64,000 nt of DNA from Ehrlichia ruminantium (GCF_009728835.1 NZ_CP033455.1:1314548-1378547); one strand, 5' to 3'; shown: positions 39,533 to 49,133, numbered from the stretch's first letter. Numbers and translations: made by a program. Notes: generated by a model not told the origin, from the letters alone.

Positions 39533-40798
39533 TCACTTCACATACTTATTTACTGTATCAATCACTATCTTCTCAGTTAACATTTGTGGCAAAGTTTTAA
39601 CCTTCTCTCCATTTACATACAATACATAAAGTGGAACACCTTCTTTATCAAGTTTATTAATATACGAGGTAATCTCAGAATTTTCACTAGTTAGATCACC
39701 TTTCATATAAATAACTCCTTTTTTCGCAAACAGTGCTTTTATAGTATCCAATTGAAAAATTCTTTCATTAACTCTACATGTTAAGCACCAGTCAGCACCT
39801 AAAGACAATAATATTGTTTTCTTCTCCTCAAGAAGTTTAGTTAGTGTCGCCTGAGAAAATTCTAATACCTCCATATCAGTAGTTTTACCCTGAGTAATCA
39901 ATTCTTTCACCTTATGAAAATACAAAGGAGAAATTGCAAGTGTGACTATAACTAAACAAATTAGAATCTTACTTATAAGTTTTCTATTATTAATTAATTT
40001 CATAACCCATATCCCCATTACAAATAATATAACACTAGACAAAACAGGGAAGAGTAATTCTATGCCCTTCTGCTTAATTAATACACAAAGTAACCAAGTT
40101 GCTGAAAAGTAAAGAGGAAATGCTAAAAATTGTTGTAAAATTTTCATCCACTCACCTGGCTTAGGAAGTACACTTAATAACTGCGGAAAAAATGATAACA
40201 CCAGATAAGGCAATGCTATCCCAAAACCAAGAGCTTGAAAAATCAACAATGAATATAACCATGGTTGATTTAAAGCATATACTATAGCAGATACCATAAA
40301 TGGAGCAGTACATGGAGTTGCAACCAATGTAGATATCATCCCCACAATAAAACTACCTATTATTCCTTCCTTTTCAGCGTTACTACTAGTAATATTGGGA
40401 AAAATAAACGGTAAATGATAGAAACCTGAAAATGATAATCCCATAAGGAACATAATATACATTAACCCTGTAATCAATATTGGAGATTGCATATGATATC
40501 CCCATCCTATTACATATCCAAAATAACGAAATATTAGTAATATCACAGACAACGCAAGCATACTCACCATGACTCCACATGTATATGCTATACCATCAAC
40601 TCTTATTAATGACTTTTTTGAATGTTGCACATTTTTAACTATTGACATTATTTTTAATGACAACACAGGAAATACGCATGGCATACAATTGAGGATTATC
40701 CCCCCAATTAAAGAACATGCTAAAACGTACACTAAATCCATATTTAAAAAAAACATTACTATACTAAAGTTAAAAGTAACTATATCACACTTTATCAA
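39533..40798 (-). CDS. dsbD: DsbD-like thiol:disulfide interchange protein lacking the N-terminal domain
   Basis: DsbD-type proteins pass electrons from cytoplasmic thioredoxin to the periplasm. The 421-residue protein has the membrane domain with the paired cysteines C41 (NCMPCVFPVLSLK) and C163 (VATPCTAPFM), eight or so helices, and a C-terminal thioredoxin-like domain with C338-L-T-C341 (GADWCLTC). The periplasmic N-terminal domain of E. coli DsbD is absent, so another protein must receive the electrons, as in ScsB- or CcdA-like variants. The start is uncertain: ATG 40798, 40756 (MFFLNMDLVY) or 40741 (MDLVYVLACS). One of the later two fits the first membrane helix better. Confidence 0.9.
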   Translation of the reverse strand: MIKCDIVTFNFSIVMFFLNMDLVYVLACSLIGGIILNCMPCVFPVLSLKIMSIVKNVQHSKKSLIRVDGIAYTCGVMVSMLALSVILLIFRYFGYVIGWGYHMQSPILITGLMYIMFLMGLSFSGFYHLPFIFPNITSSNAEKEGIIGSFIVGMISTLVATPCTAPFMVSAIVYALNQPWLYSLLIFQALGFGIALPYLVLSFFPQLLSVLPKPGEWMKILQQFLAFPLYFSATWLLCVLIKQKGIELLFPVLSSVILFVMGIWVMKLINNRKLISKILICLVIVTLAISPLYFHKVKELITQGKTTDMEVLEFSQATLTKLLEEKKTILLSLGADWCLTCRVNERIFQLDTIKALFAKKGVIYMKGDLTSENSEITSYINKLDKEGVPLYVLYVNGEKVKTLPQMLTEKIVIDTVNKYVK

Positions 40799-41334
40799 TC
40801 TTCCAATTTTAACAACTATAAGTTTGTATACTTAATAAACCATTAATACTAGAAATTTAAAAATTGATCTTTAAATAAATAAGTATAAACTCAATAAATT
40901 TATCTAGAACTATAGAGGTAAGAGCTAAACCCATTAAACTATATTTCTTACCATTATACATCAAAGTTAATAATTAACAAACCTTATTAAAAGCCATATA
41001 TTTAGCAATAACTTAAACCTTTTAATATCAAGAAAGTAACTATGCAAATTCAAAACACTACTCTAACTGACAAACACTATGTTATGAATATTCAATAAAC
41101 CATAGATAAACCTTATATCCGATAATTTACAACCTAAATGTATAAAACAATACATAAACACATTAACATATATACTAGACTAAAAAATTTCATATCTCAC
41201 AAAAATTAACATAGGATAACTAGATAATATAAGTTCTTCAATTTATTGAATACTATATAGCTTGGTATAATAAAAATATAAAAGATTTCTTACTATAAGT
41301 CTTAACTTATTAGAATATTATTAGAATATAGATT
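40799..41334. other. Non-coding gap with the second dispersed repeat copy
   Basis: No gene is seen between sdhE and the dsbD-like gene. The segment 41149-41230 is the second copy of an 82-bp dispersed repeat. A sequence like CAATTTATTGAATAC next to it also occurs near copy 1, but on the other side of the repeat, which suggests rearrangement. Confidence 0.5.
41149..41230. repeat. Dispersed 82-bp repeat, copy 2
   Basis: Nearly identical to 23394-23476. A two-base shorter T-run here breaks the reading frame that is open in copy 1. Confidence 0.8.
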
Positions 41335-41634
41335 TTATTTTGAAAACTTTAATTTCACAATAGATTCATTAAAATCCACAATATTTCTTACGAGATTACG
41401 ATCCAAACATTCCGGAATTAATTCTTCTCCTGTGATATACTTATAAAGCTGGTAGTCACTGGTATTAACAACCTTTTCATATTCATCAACATCTTCATTA
41501 GATAACAAATAAATATGATGCAAAGCAAAATTACCTAGAATTATATCCATTTCCTTACATCCCCTATGTAAACTCCTATATAGTAATCGCTTACGCTTTT
41601 CCAATAAAGTATCCATACCTCTCATCTCATACAC
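41335..41634 (-). CDS. sdhE: SdhE, FAD assembly factor for succinate dehydrogenase
   Basis: SdhE (YgfY/Sdh5) promotes covalent attachment of FAD to the flavoprotein subunit of succinate dehydrogenase. The product is about 93-99 residues, with the family core RKRLLYRSLHRGCKEMDIILG containing the RGxxE motif (R24-G25-C-K-E28) and a following DVDEYEKVVNTSD segment, as in other SdhE proteins. The true start may be ATG 41616 (MDTLLEKRKR). It diverges from the rseP operon; its start region overlaps the area just left of the rseP promoters. Confidence 0.88.
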   Translation of the reverse strand: MYEMRGMDTLLEKRKRLLYRSLHRGCKEMDIILGNFALHHIYLLSNEDVDEYEKVVNTSDYQLYKYITGEELIPECLDRNLVRNIVDFNESIVKLKFSK

Positions 41635-41638
41635 TATA

Positions 41639-41667
41639 TTGACCTCATTAAAATTATTACATATTAT
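41639..41667 (+). promoter_or_regulatory. Promoter P1 for the rseP-bamA operon
   Basis: TTGACC (41639-41644), a 17-base spacer and TATTAT (41662-41667) match the sigma70 consensus at five of six positions each. Transcription would start near 41675, about 60 bases before the rseP ATG. Confidence 0.55.
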
Positions 41668-41668
41668 A

Positions 41669-41697
41669 TTGTCAATTATATAAATATACTATATCAT
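41669..41697 (+). promoter_or_regulatory. Promoter P2 for the rseP-bamA operon
   Basis: TTGTCA (41669-41674), a 17-base spacer and TATCAT (41692-41697), directly after P1. Two tandem promoters with equal spacing could give two start sites 30 bases apart. Confidence 0.45.
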
Positions 41698-41735
41698 CCC
41701 AATAGCTTCTTTTATTACATGCTAGTAATTTTACT

Positions 41736-42878
41736 ATGATAAGTAGTATTAATGGTTTATATAACATATTAAACAGTAGTTCTTTTTATTTACTGTCATT
41801 TCTTGCGATAATGTCTGTAATAGTCTTTGTACATGAGTACGGCCATTATATTGTAGCAAAGTTGTGTAGTGTTAAAATTGAAGTCTTTTCTATAGGGTTT
41901 GGTCCTGAGCTATTTGGCATTAATGATAAATCAGGAACCAGGTGGAAATTCAGTTTAATACCATTAGGTGGATATGTCAAAATGCTGGGAGACGATGATC
42001 CATCAAGCACTACTGGAAATTCTAGTAGTTTATCAGAAGATAAAAAACAATATGCATTTTGTGAGAAATCTTTGTTACAGAAATCTCTTATTGCATTTGC
42101 TGGTCCATTTGCAAACATAATATTTAGTTTAGTATTACTTACAGTATTGTTTAATGTACAGGGTGTTTTACGCCATAATGCAACAATAGGTGATGTTATA
42201 GAAAACAGTGCAGCAGCACGTGCTGGCCTAGTAACAGGAGACATTATCCTTGAAATTAACAATCATGAAATTAAATGGTTCGAACAAATTAAGGAATATA
42301 TAGAAAAATATGCAAAAGATAACCAAGAATTAACTATCAAGTATTCACACAACGGAAGTATACATGTTGTTAAGGTAAGACCAACATTAAGAGAGACAGA
42401 AGGGAATGCAGGTAAAATTAAAGCAAAACCTTTCCTAGGTGTAGTAATGAGCAATCTTCCTAGTAACTATAAATTACAAAAGCTAGCCCTGGGTAAATCT
42501 TTTGTCCAATCAATAAATTATACCTATTTACTATCTAAATCAATTTTTCAAGTATTGGGACAGATATTAACTGGAAAGCGCAGCCTTACTGAATTAGGTG
42601 GACCCATACGTATAGCTCAATATTCAGGTGAATCAGTAAAACAGAACCAAGTGTTACTATGTATGGCTATGATCTCTATTAATTTAGGTATAATGAACTT
42701 ACTTCCTATTCCAATGTTAGATGGAGGACATATTTTTCAATATCTAATTCAGGCGATATTACGACGTAAGGAAGTTAACCCTAAATATCAAAGATATGCA
42801 GCTACTATTGGATTAATGCTGTTGCTATCTTTGATGATTTTTGTCACGTTTAATGATGTAAGGAATATTTTTAAGTAG
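41736..42878 (+). CDS. rseP: RseP, site-2 intramembrane zinc protease
   Basis: RseP cuts membrane-spanning substrates such as anti-sigma factors and leftover signal peptides. The 380-residue protein has the zinc motif HEYGH at residues 33-37 in the first helix, one PDZ domain (about 130-210, with SAAARAGLVTGDIILEIN), the second zinc-ligand motif NLLPIPMLDGG in a late helix, and a C-terminal helix. It is shorter than the two-PDZ enterobacterial enzyme, as usual for this group. It is the first gene of rseP-bamA-skp-fabZ-purH. Classical RseA/sigma E is not expected here, so its substrates are unknown. Confidence 0.95.
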   Translation: MISSINGLYNILNSSSFYLLSFLAIMSVIVFVHEYGHYIVAKLCSVKIEVFSIGFGPELFGINDKSGTRWKFSLIPLGGYVKMLGDDDPSSTTGNSSSLSEDKKQYAFCEKSLLQKSLIAFAGPFANIIFSLVLLTVLFNVQGVLRHNATIGDVIENSAAARAGLVTGDIILEINNHEIKWFEQIKEYIEKYAKDNQELTIKYSHNGSIHVVKVRPTLRETEGNAGKIKAKPFLGVVMSNLPSNYKLQKLALGKSFVQSINYTYLLSKSIFQVLGQILTGKRSLTELGGPIRIAQYSGESVKQNQVLLCMAMISINLGIMNLLPIPMLDGGHIFQYLIQAILRRKEVNPKYQRYAATIGLMLLLSLMIFVTFNDVRNIFK

Positions 42879-42882
42879 TTTT

Positions 42883-45198
42883 ATGCAGTATGTTATCGTT
42901 GTTTTAATGTTATTATTTTCTTCTTGTGTTTATGCAGAAGCTACCGACACTAAGGTAAAACAAGTTCAAATTAATGGTAATCACAGGTTAGATTATAAAA
43001 CTATATATTTTTACTCAAAAATTAACTTACAAGATAATATTAAAGAAAGTACTATAAATCAGATCATAAAAAATTTATACTCCACTCAACTATTTTCAGA
43101 TGTTGAAGTATATGTTAACAAGGACAATTACTTAATAATCAATGTAAAAGAAAATCCTATAGTTAATGATATATTTTTTTACGGCAATAAAGAATTCAAT
43201 AACAAAACTTTACAAAACGACATACTAAAATTAAAGAAACTCGCTGTTTTTACAAAATCAAAGTTACAACGTGATATTTCAGATTTAGTGCTGCTGTACC
43301 AGACCAAAGGTAAACTAGGAGTCACAATTTCTCATGAGATACAAGCATTAGATAATAACAAAGTTAATATCATTTTAAGAATAAATGAGGGACCAACATC
43401 AAGAATAAAAAATATCAAGTTTGTAGGAAATAAATTCTTCCCCAGCACAACATTAAAGAAAACTATATTATCAACAGAGTATTATCCATATAAAATATTC
43501 AACAGTAACACAAAATTTGCACCTGAAAGACTAATGCTTGATCAAGCTGCATTGTACAACTTTTATGCATCTAAAGGCTTTATAGATTTTAAAGTCAAGT
43601 CTGCAATTCCAGAAATAACTAGTGATAAAAACATCAATCTAATTTTTTCTATTGAAGAAGGAATACAATACAAATTTGGTAATAGCAACATAGTTATAGA
43701 CAAACAAACTGACAATACTCATTTAAAAGACGAACTCACAAAACTTATACTGTCAAAAAGTGAAGATACATTTAACCCAGAAATTGTAAACAGTTCTGTT
43801 GAAAAAATAACATGGCATTTAAGTAATAATGGTAATTTCTTTTCAGATGTAAAGCACGAATATCATACAAGAGATGGTATGGTTGATGTAGATTATATTA
43901 TCTATACAGGTAATAAGGTTTACATAAATAATATCAATATTACAAATAACCAGAACACTATAGATAAAGTAATTAGACAAAAACTTAATATTTCTGAAGG
44001 CGATATATATAATGCTAGTGTAATCAACAGATCTTATAAAAATATTTTAGGTTTAGGTTTTTTTGAATCTGTAAATGTACAAAACCATAAAATAAATGAC
44101 AGCTTAGTTGACTTAAATTTTCAAGTCAAAGAAAAAGGTACTGGATCATTTGATATAGCAGCAGGTTTTTCTTCCATTACTGGGCTTGTAGGTAAGGTAA
44201 ACATACAAGAAAGAAATTTATTTGGAACTGGTAAAATTTTATCTCTACATCTAGAAAAATCATCTTCCTCATTATCCAGCAGTATAGACTTTGCAGTACC
44301 AAACTTTCTAGACACTGATTCATCAGTAGGTTTTGGATTATTTTATTCACATCAAAATAAACCAAGTATGGAAAAGATCAATAGTAGCTTCATTGATATA
44401 ATCAAAAACAATTCAGATGCTGCATTCAGTAGTAGCAGTGCTGGTTTTATGCTGCATACATCACATAACATTACAGATGACTTGGGACTTTCGTTAAATT
44501 ATTCTTATAAGCATATAAACATATTCAACGTCAAGCCTACTGCTTCTGAAATAATAAAAGAACAAGCAGGTGAAAACATAGATTCATCATTAGGTTATTC
44601 TTTACAATTCCGTAAATTTGACAATGTATCTAAAATACATGATGGATATTTACTGAAGCTTCGCCAAAACTTTTCCGGTATTGGTGGGACTTTACATTAT
44701 ATAAAAACTGAAGGATCAGTATATTACAGTAAAGAATTACTATCAAAGTTAAGCCATGATATACTTTTTACCGCTAAAGCATCAATGGGATATGTGTTTT
44801 CATATAAAAGTGATGAAAATGTAAAAATTAGTCAAAGATTCATAATTGGTAGTAACGAGATTAGAGGTTTTCATCAATCAGGTATAGGACCACGAGATAA
44901 AAAAAGTTTAGATGCATTAGGTGGAAAATTTTACTTTAGTATAATAAATCAAGTAGATTTCCCAATAGGGTTACCAGAAGACCTAGGAATTAAAGGTTCT
45001 GTTTTTATTGACGCAGCAACTTTATTTGGGCTTGACTATACTAATAAAGAGTATTATGAAAGTAAAGCTCTAAGACTTTCAGCTGGGTTTGGATTTTCTT
45101 GGCGGTCCCCATTTGGGCCAATGAGACTAGACTTTGGTTTCCCTATATTAAAGGAAGACCATGATGTTGTAGACATAATAAGGTTTTCAATGCAATAA
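42883..45198 (+). CDS. bamA: BamA (Omp85), outer-membrane protein assembly factor
   Basis: BamA inserts beta-barrel proteins into the outer membrane. The 771-residue protein has a signal peptide (MQYVIVVLMLLFSSCVYA), POTRA domains from about 23 to 420 (KVKQVQINGNHRL starts the first; KIYINNINITNN-type segments recur), and the 16-strand barrel from about 430. The barrel has the conserved lid-loop motif IRGF (NEIRGFHQSGIGP) and a late FGPMRLDFGFPI strand. The last residues are RFSMQ, so the usual aromatic C-terminal residue is missing. It follows rseP by four bases and precedes skp by eleven. Confidence 0.96.
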   Translation: MQYVIVVLMLLFSSCVYAEATDTKVKQVQINGNHRLDYKTIYFYSKINLQDNIKESTINQIIKNLYSTQLFSDVEVYVNKDNYLIINVKENPIVNDIFFYGNKEFNNKTLQNDILKLKKLAVFTKSKLQRDISDLVLLYQTKGKLGVTISHEIQALDNNKVNIILRINEGPTSRIKNIKFVGNKFFPSTTLKKTILSTEYYPYKIFNSNTKFAPERLMLDQAALYNFYASKGFIDFKVKSAIPEITSDKNINLIFSIEEGIQYKFGNSNIVIDKQTDNTHLKDELTKLILSKSEDTFNPEIVNSSVEKITWHLSNNGNFFSDVKHEYHTRDGMVDVDYIIYTGNKVYINNINITNNQNTIDKVIRQKLNISEGDIYNASVINRSYKNILGLGFFESVNVQNHKINDSLVDLNFQVKEKGTGSFDIAAGFSSITGLVGKVNIQERNLFGTGKILSLHLEKSSSSLSSSIDFAVPNFLDTDSSVGFGLFYSHQNKPSMEKINSSFIDIIKNNSDAAFSSSSAGFMLHTSHNITDDLGLSLNYSYKHINIFNVKPTASEIIKEQAGENIDSSLGYSLQFRKFDNVSKIHDGYLLKLRQNFSGIGGTLHYIKTEGSVYYSKELLSKLSHDILFTAKASMGYVFSYKSDENVKISQRFIIGSNEIRGFHQSGIGPRDKKSLDALGGKFYFSIINQVDFPIGLPEDLGIKGSVFIDAATLFGLDYTNKEYYESKALRLSAGFGFSWRSPFGPMRLDFGFPILKEDHDVVDIIRFSMQ

Positions 45199-45209
45199 AA
45201 GAGGTTTTT

Positions 45210-45758
45210 ATGCAATTAAAATTATTTCTAACCACCCTTTTAGTACTTTTTGGAATTAATTTCCAAGCTGTAGCAAAAAGTGATCAGGTTATTCCTCTAG
45301 CTTTTATTGATCGTGATGTCATCATATCCGATGCATTATCAGTAAAAAGTATTCGGACACAATTAGATGATAAAAGAACAGAACTACAGAAAGACTTTGC
45401 AGCAAGAGAAGAAGAACTACATAAATTGGAAGAAGAATTAAGTAAACAGAAATCGCTTTTAAGCCCTGAAGCTTTTGATAAAAAGGTGAATGATTTTAAA
45501 GCAAAGGTATCAGATTTACAACAAGAGATTTCAAGTAAAGGATCAGAATTGGAAAACATGTACATGAATGCTATGGAGATAGTGTACAATAAAATAAAAA
45601 ACATATCAGCAAAAATAGCTAAAGAAAATAACATCAGTGTAGTACTTTTTCTAGTAAAAAAGAATCAGGTATTCTACGCAGCTGATGGCATAGATTTTTC
45701 TAATCAAGTATTAGAAAGATTAAATAAGGAATTACCAAATGTAGAAATAAAGAAATAG
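45210..45758 (+). CDS. skp: Skp/OmpH-family periplasmic chaperone
   Basis: Skp holds unfolded outer-membrane proteins in the periplasm before BamA inserts them. The 182-residue protein has a signal peptide (cleavage near AVAKS), a short beta segment (IPLAFIDRDVIISDA), and a long charged coiled coil from about 45 to 125, rich in lysine and glutamate. It ends with the family's small return segment (NISVVLFLVKKNQVFYAADGIDFSNQVLERLN). A good AGAGG-like site (AAGAGG) precedes the ATG. Position between bamA and fabZ is canonical. Confidence 0.93.
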   Translation: MQLKLFLTTLLVLFGINFQAVAKSDQVIPLAFIDRDVIISDALSVKSIRTQLDDKRTELQKDFAAREEELHKLEEELSKQKSLLSPEAFDKKVNDFKAKVSDLQQEISSKGSELENMYMNAMEIVYNKIKNISAKIAKENNISVVLFLVKKNQVFYAADGIDFSNQVLERLNKELPNVEIKK

Positions 45759-45767
45759 GTTATATAC

Positions 45768-46205
45768 ATGCAGTTTAATATTCAAGACATTATTAGAATG
45801 TTACCACATTCTTATCCATTTCTATTACTTGATAAAGTAACTGCATGTGTTCCCAATGAATCTGCAATAGCAGTAAAAAATGTAACTTTCAATGAACCCT
45901 TTTTTACTGGACATTTCCCTAGTAATCCTGTTATGCCGGGTGTACTTATTGTGGAAGCTATGGCACAAGCATGTCTGGTATGCATAATGAGTAATTTTCA
46001 GTGCAACTTTGAAAATTATTCTGTATATTTTATGTCAATAGAACTAGCAAAATTCCGTAAGCCTGTTATTCCAGGTGATGTATTGACTATTGAAACAAAT
46101 GTAATACACAAAAGGAAGGACACTTGCAGATTTCAATGCTTTGCACGTGTAGAAGAAGCGTTAGCTTCTGAAGCACAGATCTTAGCAATGATTAAAAAAA
46201 ATTAG
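45768..46205 (+). CDS. fabZ: 3-hydroxyacyl-ACP dehydratase FabZ
   Basis: FabZ dehydrates 3-hydroxyacyl-ACP in fatty acid synthesis. The 145-residue hot-dog-fold protein has the active-site histidine H49 (FFTGHFPSNPVMPG) and glutamate E63 (LIVEAMAQA), plus the N-terminal LPHSYPFLLLDKV signature. In most Gram-negative bacteria this gene lies between lpxD and lpxA. Here it follows skp by nine bases and is followed by purH, with neither lpx gene nearby. This agrees with the loss of lipid A in Ehrlichia. Confidence 0.97.
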   Translation: MQFNIQDIIRMLPHSYPFLLLDKVTACVPNESAIAVKNVTFNEPFFTGHFPSNPVMPGVLIVEAMAQACLVCIMSNFQCNFENYSVYFMSIELAKFRKPVIPGDVLTIETNVIHKRKDTCRFQCFARVEEALASEAQILAMIKKN

Positions 46206-46245
46206 TATAAATATTTTAACGTATATATTATCTATATAAAAAACT

Positions 46246-47760
46246 ATGAAAATTAACAGAGCAATTATATCAGTATATAATAAGACAAACATTATTGACC
46301 TTGCAAAATTCCTAGTAGAACAAAAGGTTGAAATTATTGCAACAAGCAGTACTTATAAAACCTTAGTAGATGCGGGATTACAAGCTATAGAAATATCTGA
46401 CTACACTAAATTTCCAGAAATAATGGATGGTAGGGTTAAAACATTACACCCAAAAGTTCACGGTGGAATATTGAGTAACCGTAATAGTCATACTGAAGAA
46501 AGTAAAAAGTTTGACATACAAAATATAGATTTAGTCATAGTAAACCTATACCCTTTTTCTCAGGTCGCTAGTATCAAAACTTCAACTGATGATCAAATAA
46601 TAGAACAAATAGATATAGGTGGGATAACTTTACTTAGATCTGGTGCAAAAAATTTTAATAATGTAGCTGTAATCTCAGATATAAACGATTATAATACATT
46701 ACAAACAGAAATGACCAATAATAACAATGGAACAACATTATCATATAGAAAATATCTAGCAGCAAAGGCATTTGCTATTACATCAACTTATGACAGTGCT
46801 ATACACAATTGGCTAAACAATAATCCTCAAGATATTTTACCAAACACATTTATTATTCATGGAAATAAAGTACAAGATCTCAGATGCGGAGAAAATCCTC
46901 ATCAAAAAGGTGCATTTTACAGCACTTTAACAGATAAGTATCCATTAAAACAATTACATGGTAAACAGTTAAGTTATAATAACATAGTTGATATAGAAGC
47001 TGCCATTAACATAGTAGCAGAATTTACAGAACCAGCTGCAGTAATTATAAAGCATAGTAATCCTTGTGGAGCAGCAACTGCTGATGATATCACAAGTGCT
47101 TATAATAAAGCTTTTGCATGTGATCCAAAAAGTAGTTTTGGTGGTATTGTTGCTCTTAATAGGGAAATAAATGAAGAGATAGCAGAAAAAATTAATCAAA
47201 TTTTCATTGAAGTAGTAGTAGGACCATCTATTACAGATAAAGCAATAGAAATAATACAAAAGAAGAAAAATGTAAGGATCATTTTATCTACAGAATACAA
47301 TCTGCCAAAATATACTATTAAGAATGTTAGTGGGGGATTTTTGTTGCAGGAAAGTAACACAAATAGATTATCAGAAAAAGATTTAATACAAGTTACAAAT
47401 TTCCCAGTATCACCTGATATAATTTCTAATTTGCTATTTGCATGGAAAATATGTAAGCATGTAAAGTCTAATGCAATAGTTATTGCACGAGACCATCGTG
47501 CAATTGGAGTTGGAGCTGGACAAATGAGTCGTGTAGATAGCTTGGAAATTGCAATAAAAAAATCCAAAGATTGCACAGGGGCTGTTTTAGCATCTGATGC
47601 ATTTTTCCCATTTACAGATAGTATACTACTCAGTGCATCTGCAAAAATAAGTGCAATAATTCAACCTGGAGGGTCATTACGTGATCAAGAGGTAATAGAA
47701 GAAGCAAACAATCAAAAAATAGCAATGTTCTTTACTAATATTAGAAATTTCTACCATTAA
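46246..47760 (+). CDS. purH: Bifunctional AICAR transformylase / IMP cyclohydrolase
   Basis: PurH does the last two steps of purine synthesis to IMP. The 504-residue protein has the N-terminal IMP cyclohydrolase domain (RVKTLHPKVHGGIL near residue 65, then ENIDLVIVNLYPF-type motif) and the C-terminal AICAR transformylase domain with LRCGENPHQKGAFY, AAVIIKHSNPCGAA (about 260-273) and the late GAVLASDAFFPF block. Both domains are complete. It follows fabZ by 40 bases and may be cotranscribed. De novo purine synthesis is kept in Ehrlichia, unlike Rickettsia. Confidence 0.97.
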   Translation: MKINRAIISVYNKTNIIDLAKFLVEQKVEIIATSSTYKTLVDAGLQAIEISDYTKFPEIMDGRVKTLHPKVHGGILSNRNSHTEESKKFDIQNIDLVIVNLYPFSQVASIKTSTDDQIIEQIDIGGITLLRSGAKNFNNVAVISDINDYNTLQTEMTNNNNGTTLSYRKYLAAKAFAITSTYDSAIHNWLNNNPQDILPNTFIIHGNKVQDLRCGENPHQKGAFYSTLTDKYPLKQLHGKQLSYNNIVDIEAAINIVAEFTEPAAVIIKHSNPCGAATADDITSAYNKAFACDPKSSFGGIVALNREINEEIAEKINQIFIEVVVGPSITDKAIEIIQKKKNVRIILSTEYNLPKYTIKNVSGGFLLQESNTNRLSEKDLIQVTNFPVSPDIISNLLFAWKICKHVKSNAIVIARDHRAIGVGAGQMSRVDSLEIAIKKSKDCTGAVLASDAFFPFTDSILLSASAKISAIIQPGGSLRDQEVIEEANNQKIAMFFTNIRNFYH

Positions 47761-47877
47761 TAATCACAAGCTTATTAGGTAGATCTATAACATTACTACT
47801 TCTTCAATACTTTTAAAGCATTTATGTCATGTAGTTCTGTGTACTACAATTTATTTAGATAAGAAAATTATATAGTA

Positions 47878-48098
47878 ATCGATTACCCTTGCAGAAGGTA
47901 TATCCGGTTCCCAAGAAAATTTTGTTAAAGAAATGAACCAAATGGCAACAAAACTACATCTCACAGCTTCACACCTTACTAACGTTACAGTAGTACGACA
48001 CAACAACCAAACAACTTCAGCACGTGACGCAATAACACTAGCACAAAGATTGTTTAATGACTTCCCAGAATATTATTACTTATTTTCAACAAAAATTT
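47878..48098 (+). pseudogene. Fragment of the dacA-like gene
   Basis: About 220 bases match 38267-38488 of the dacA-like gene almost base for base, corresponding to residues 124-197. Differences are a few substitutions (for example GLPHN has become VVRHN) and one missing A in an A-run, after which the frame diverges. There is no start region, signal peptide or upstream motif, so this is a dead fragment. Its high identity points to a recent copy event or ongoing exchange with the parent 9.6 kb away. Confidence 0.9.
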
Positions 48099-48340
48099 GT
48101 AAAATCGATGTTATATCCACCAATGTCAGGTAGCTTAAGTATAAAAGTAATCACAAAATACTCATACTTTTTACCCTAAAAGTTTTATTTATAGCATTAT
48201 AAAAATACATAACTCTACTTACACTACTTTGTATTCTAGTGAGGAATTGTACATTTTAGCATAACAGAGATAAAATCATTAAAAATACATTATAGTAACA
48301 ACTAATTTACTAAGTGGATAAAGGACGAACACAACATTGC
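48099..48340. other. Non-coding sequence between the gene fragment and the repeat array
   Basis: AT-rich spacer with no gene or structure that I can identify. Confidence 0.45.
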
Positions 48341-49030
48341 TATTTTTACTCAGGATTGATTAAATATAACCAAACTCAGTACACTCAAATTAACAAGTAA
48401 TACAGTATAAAGACAGTAAAAAATACCTACAGGATATATTAATATTAGAAACCTCTTTGATTATTTAATGATAAATAATCAGTATTATTTACAGTAATCA
48501 CTAATCCATCCAGCAAACACAATATCATTATTTCTAATTACAATCGATTAAATATAACAAAACCAATCACATTTGAATTAACAAGTAACATAGTACAAAG
48601 ATAGTCAAAACACTCAGGATATGTTACAAAAACCTTTTTGATTATTTAATAATAAATAACCAGTATTATTTATAGTAATCACCAATCCACCTAGCAAATA
48701 CAATATCATTATTTCTAACTACAATTGATTAAATATAACAAAACCAATCACATTTGAATTAACAAGTAACATAGTACAAAGATAGTCAAAACACTCGGAT
48801 ATGTTACAAAAAACCTTTTTGACTCTTTAATAATAAATAACCAGTATTATTTATAGTAATCACCAATTTATCAGATAGCAGTAAACACAACATCTTTATT
48901 TGTACATAAAATTGATAAATATCACAAAGTTAAGGCATTACATATTAAATCAACAAGTCATACAGCAAAGACACTTTAAAAAAACACTACAGGCATACTA
49001 ACACCAAAAATTTGATTATTTAACAAGAAA
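48341..49030. repeat. Tandem array with a 181-188 bp period, about four copies
   Basis: The marker GATTAAATATAAC recurs at 48358, 48546 and 48727, and a decayed version (GATAAATATCAC) at 48914. The two central copies are the most alike, including the shared block ACCAATCACATTTGAATTAAC. The outer copies have diverged, the usual pattern of an array that expands in the middle. No open frame or spacer structure suggests a CRISPR. Confidence 0.85.
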
Positions 49031-49133
49031 ATAAAAAAGTATCATGAATGAAATAACAACAAAACTCTAATACATTAAACTTAATGTTAAAAGACAGTAT
49101 GTATAACTTATCAATGCTAATACAATCCTATAT

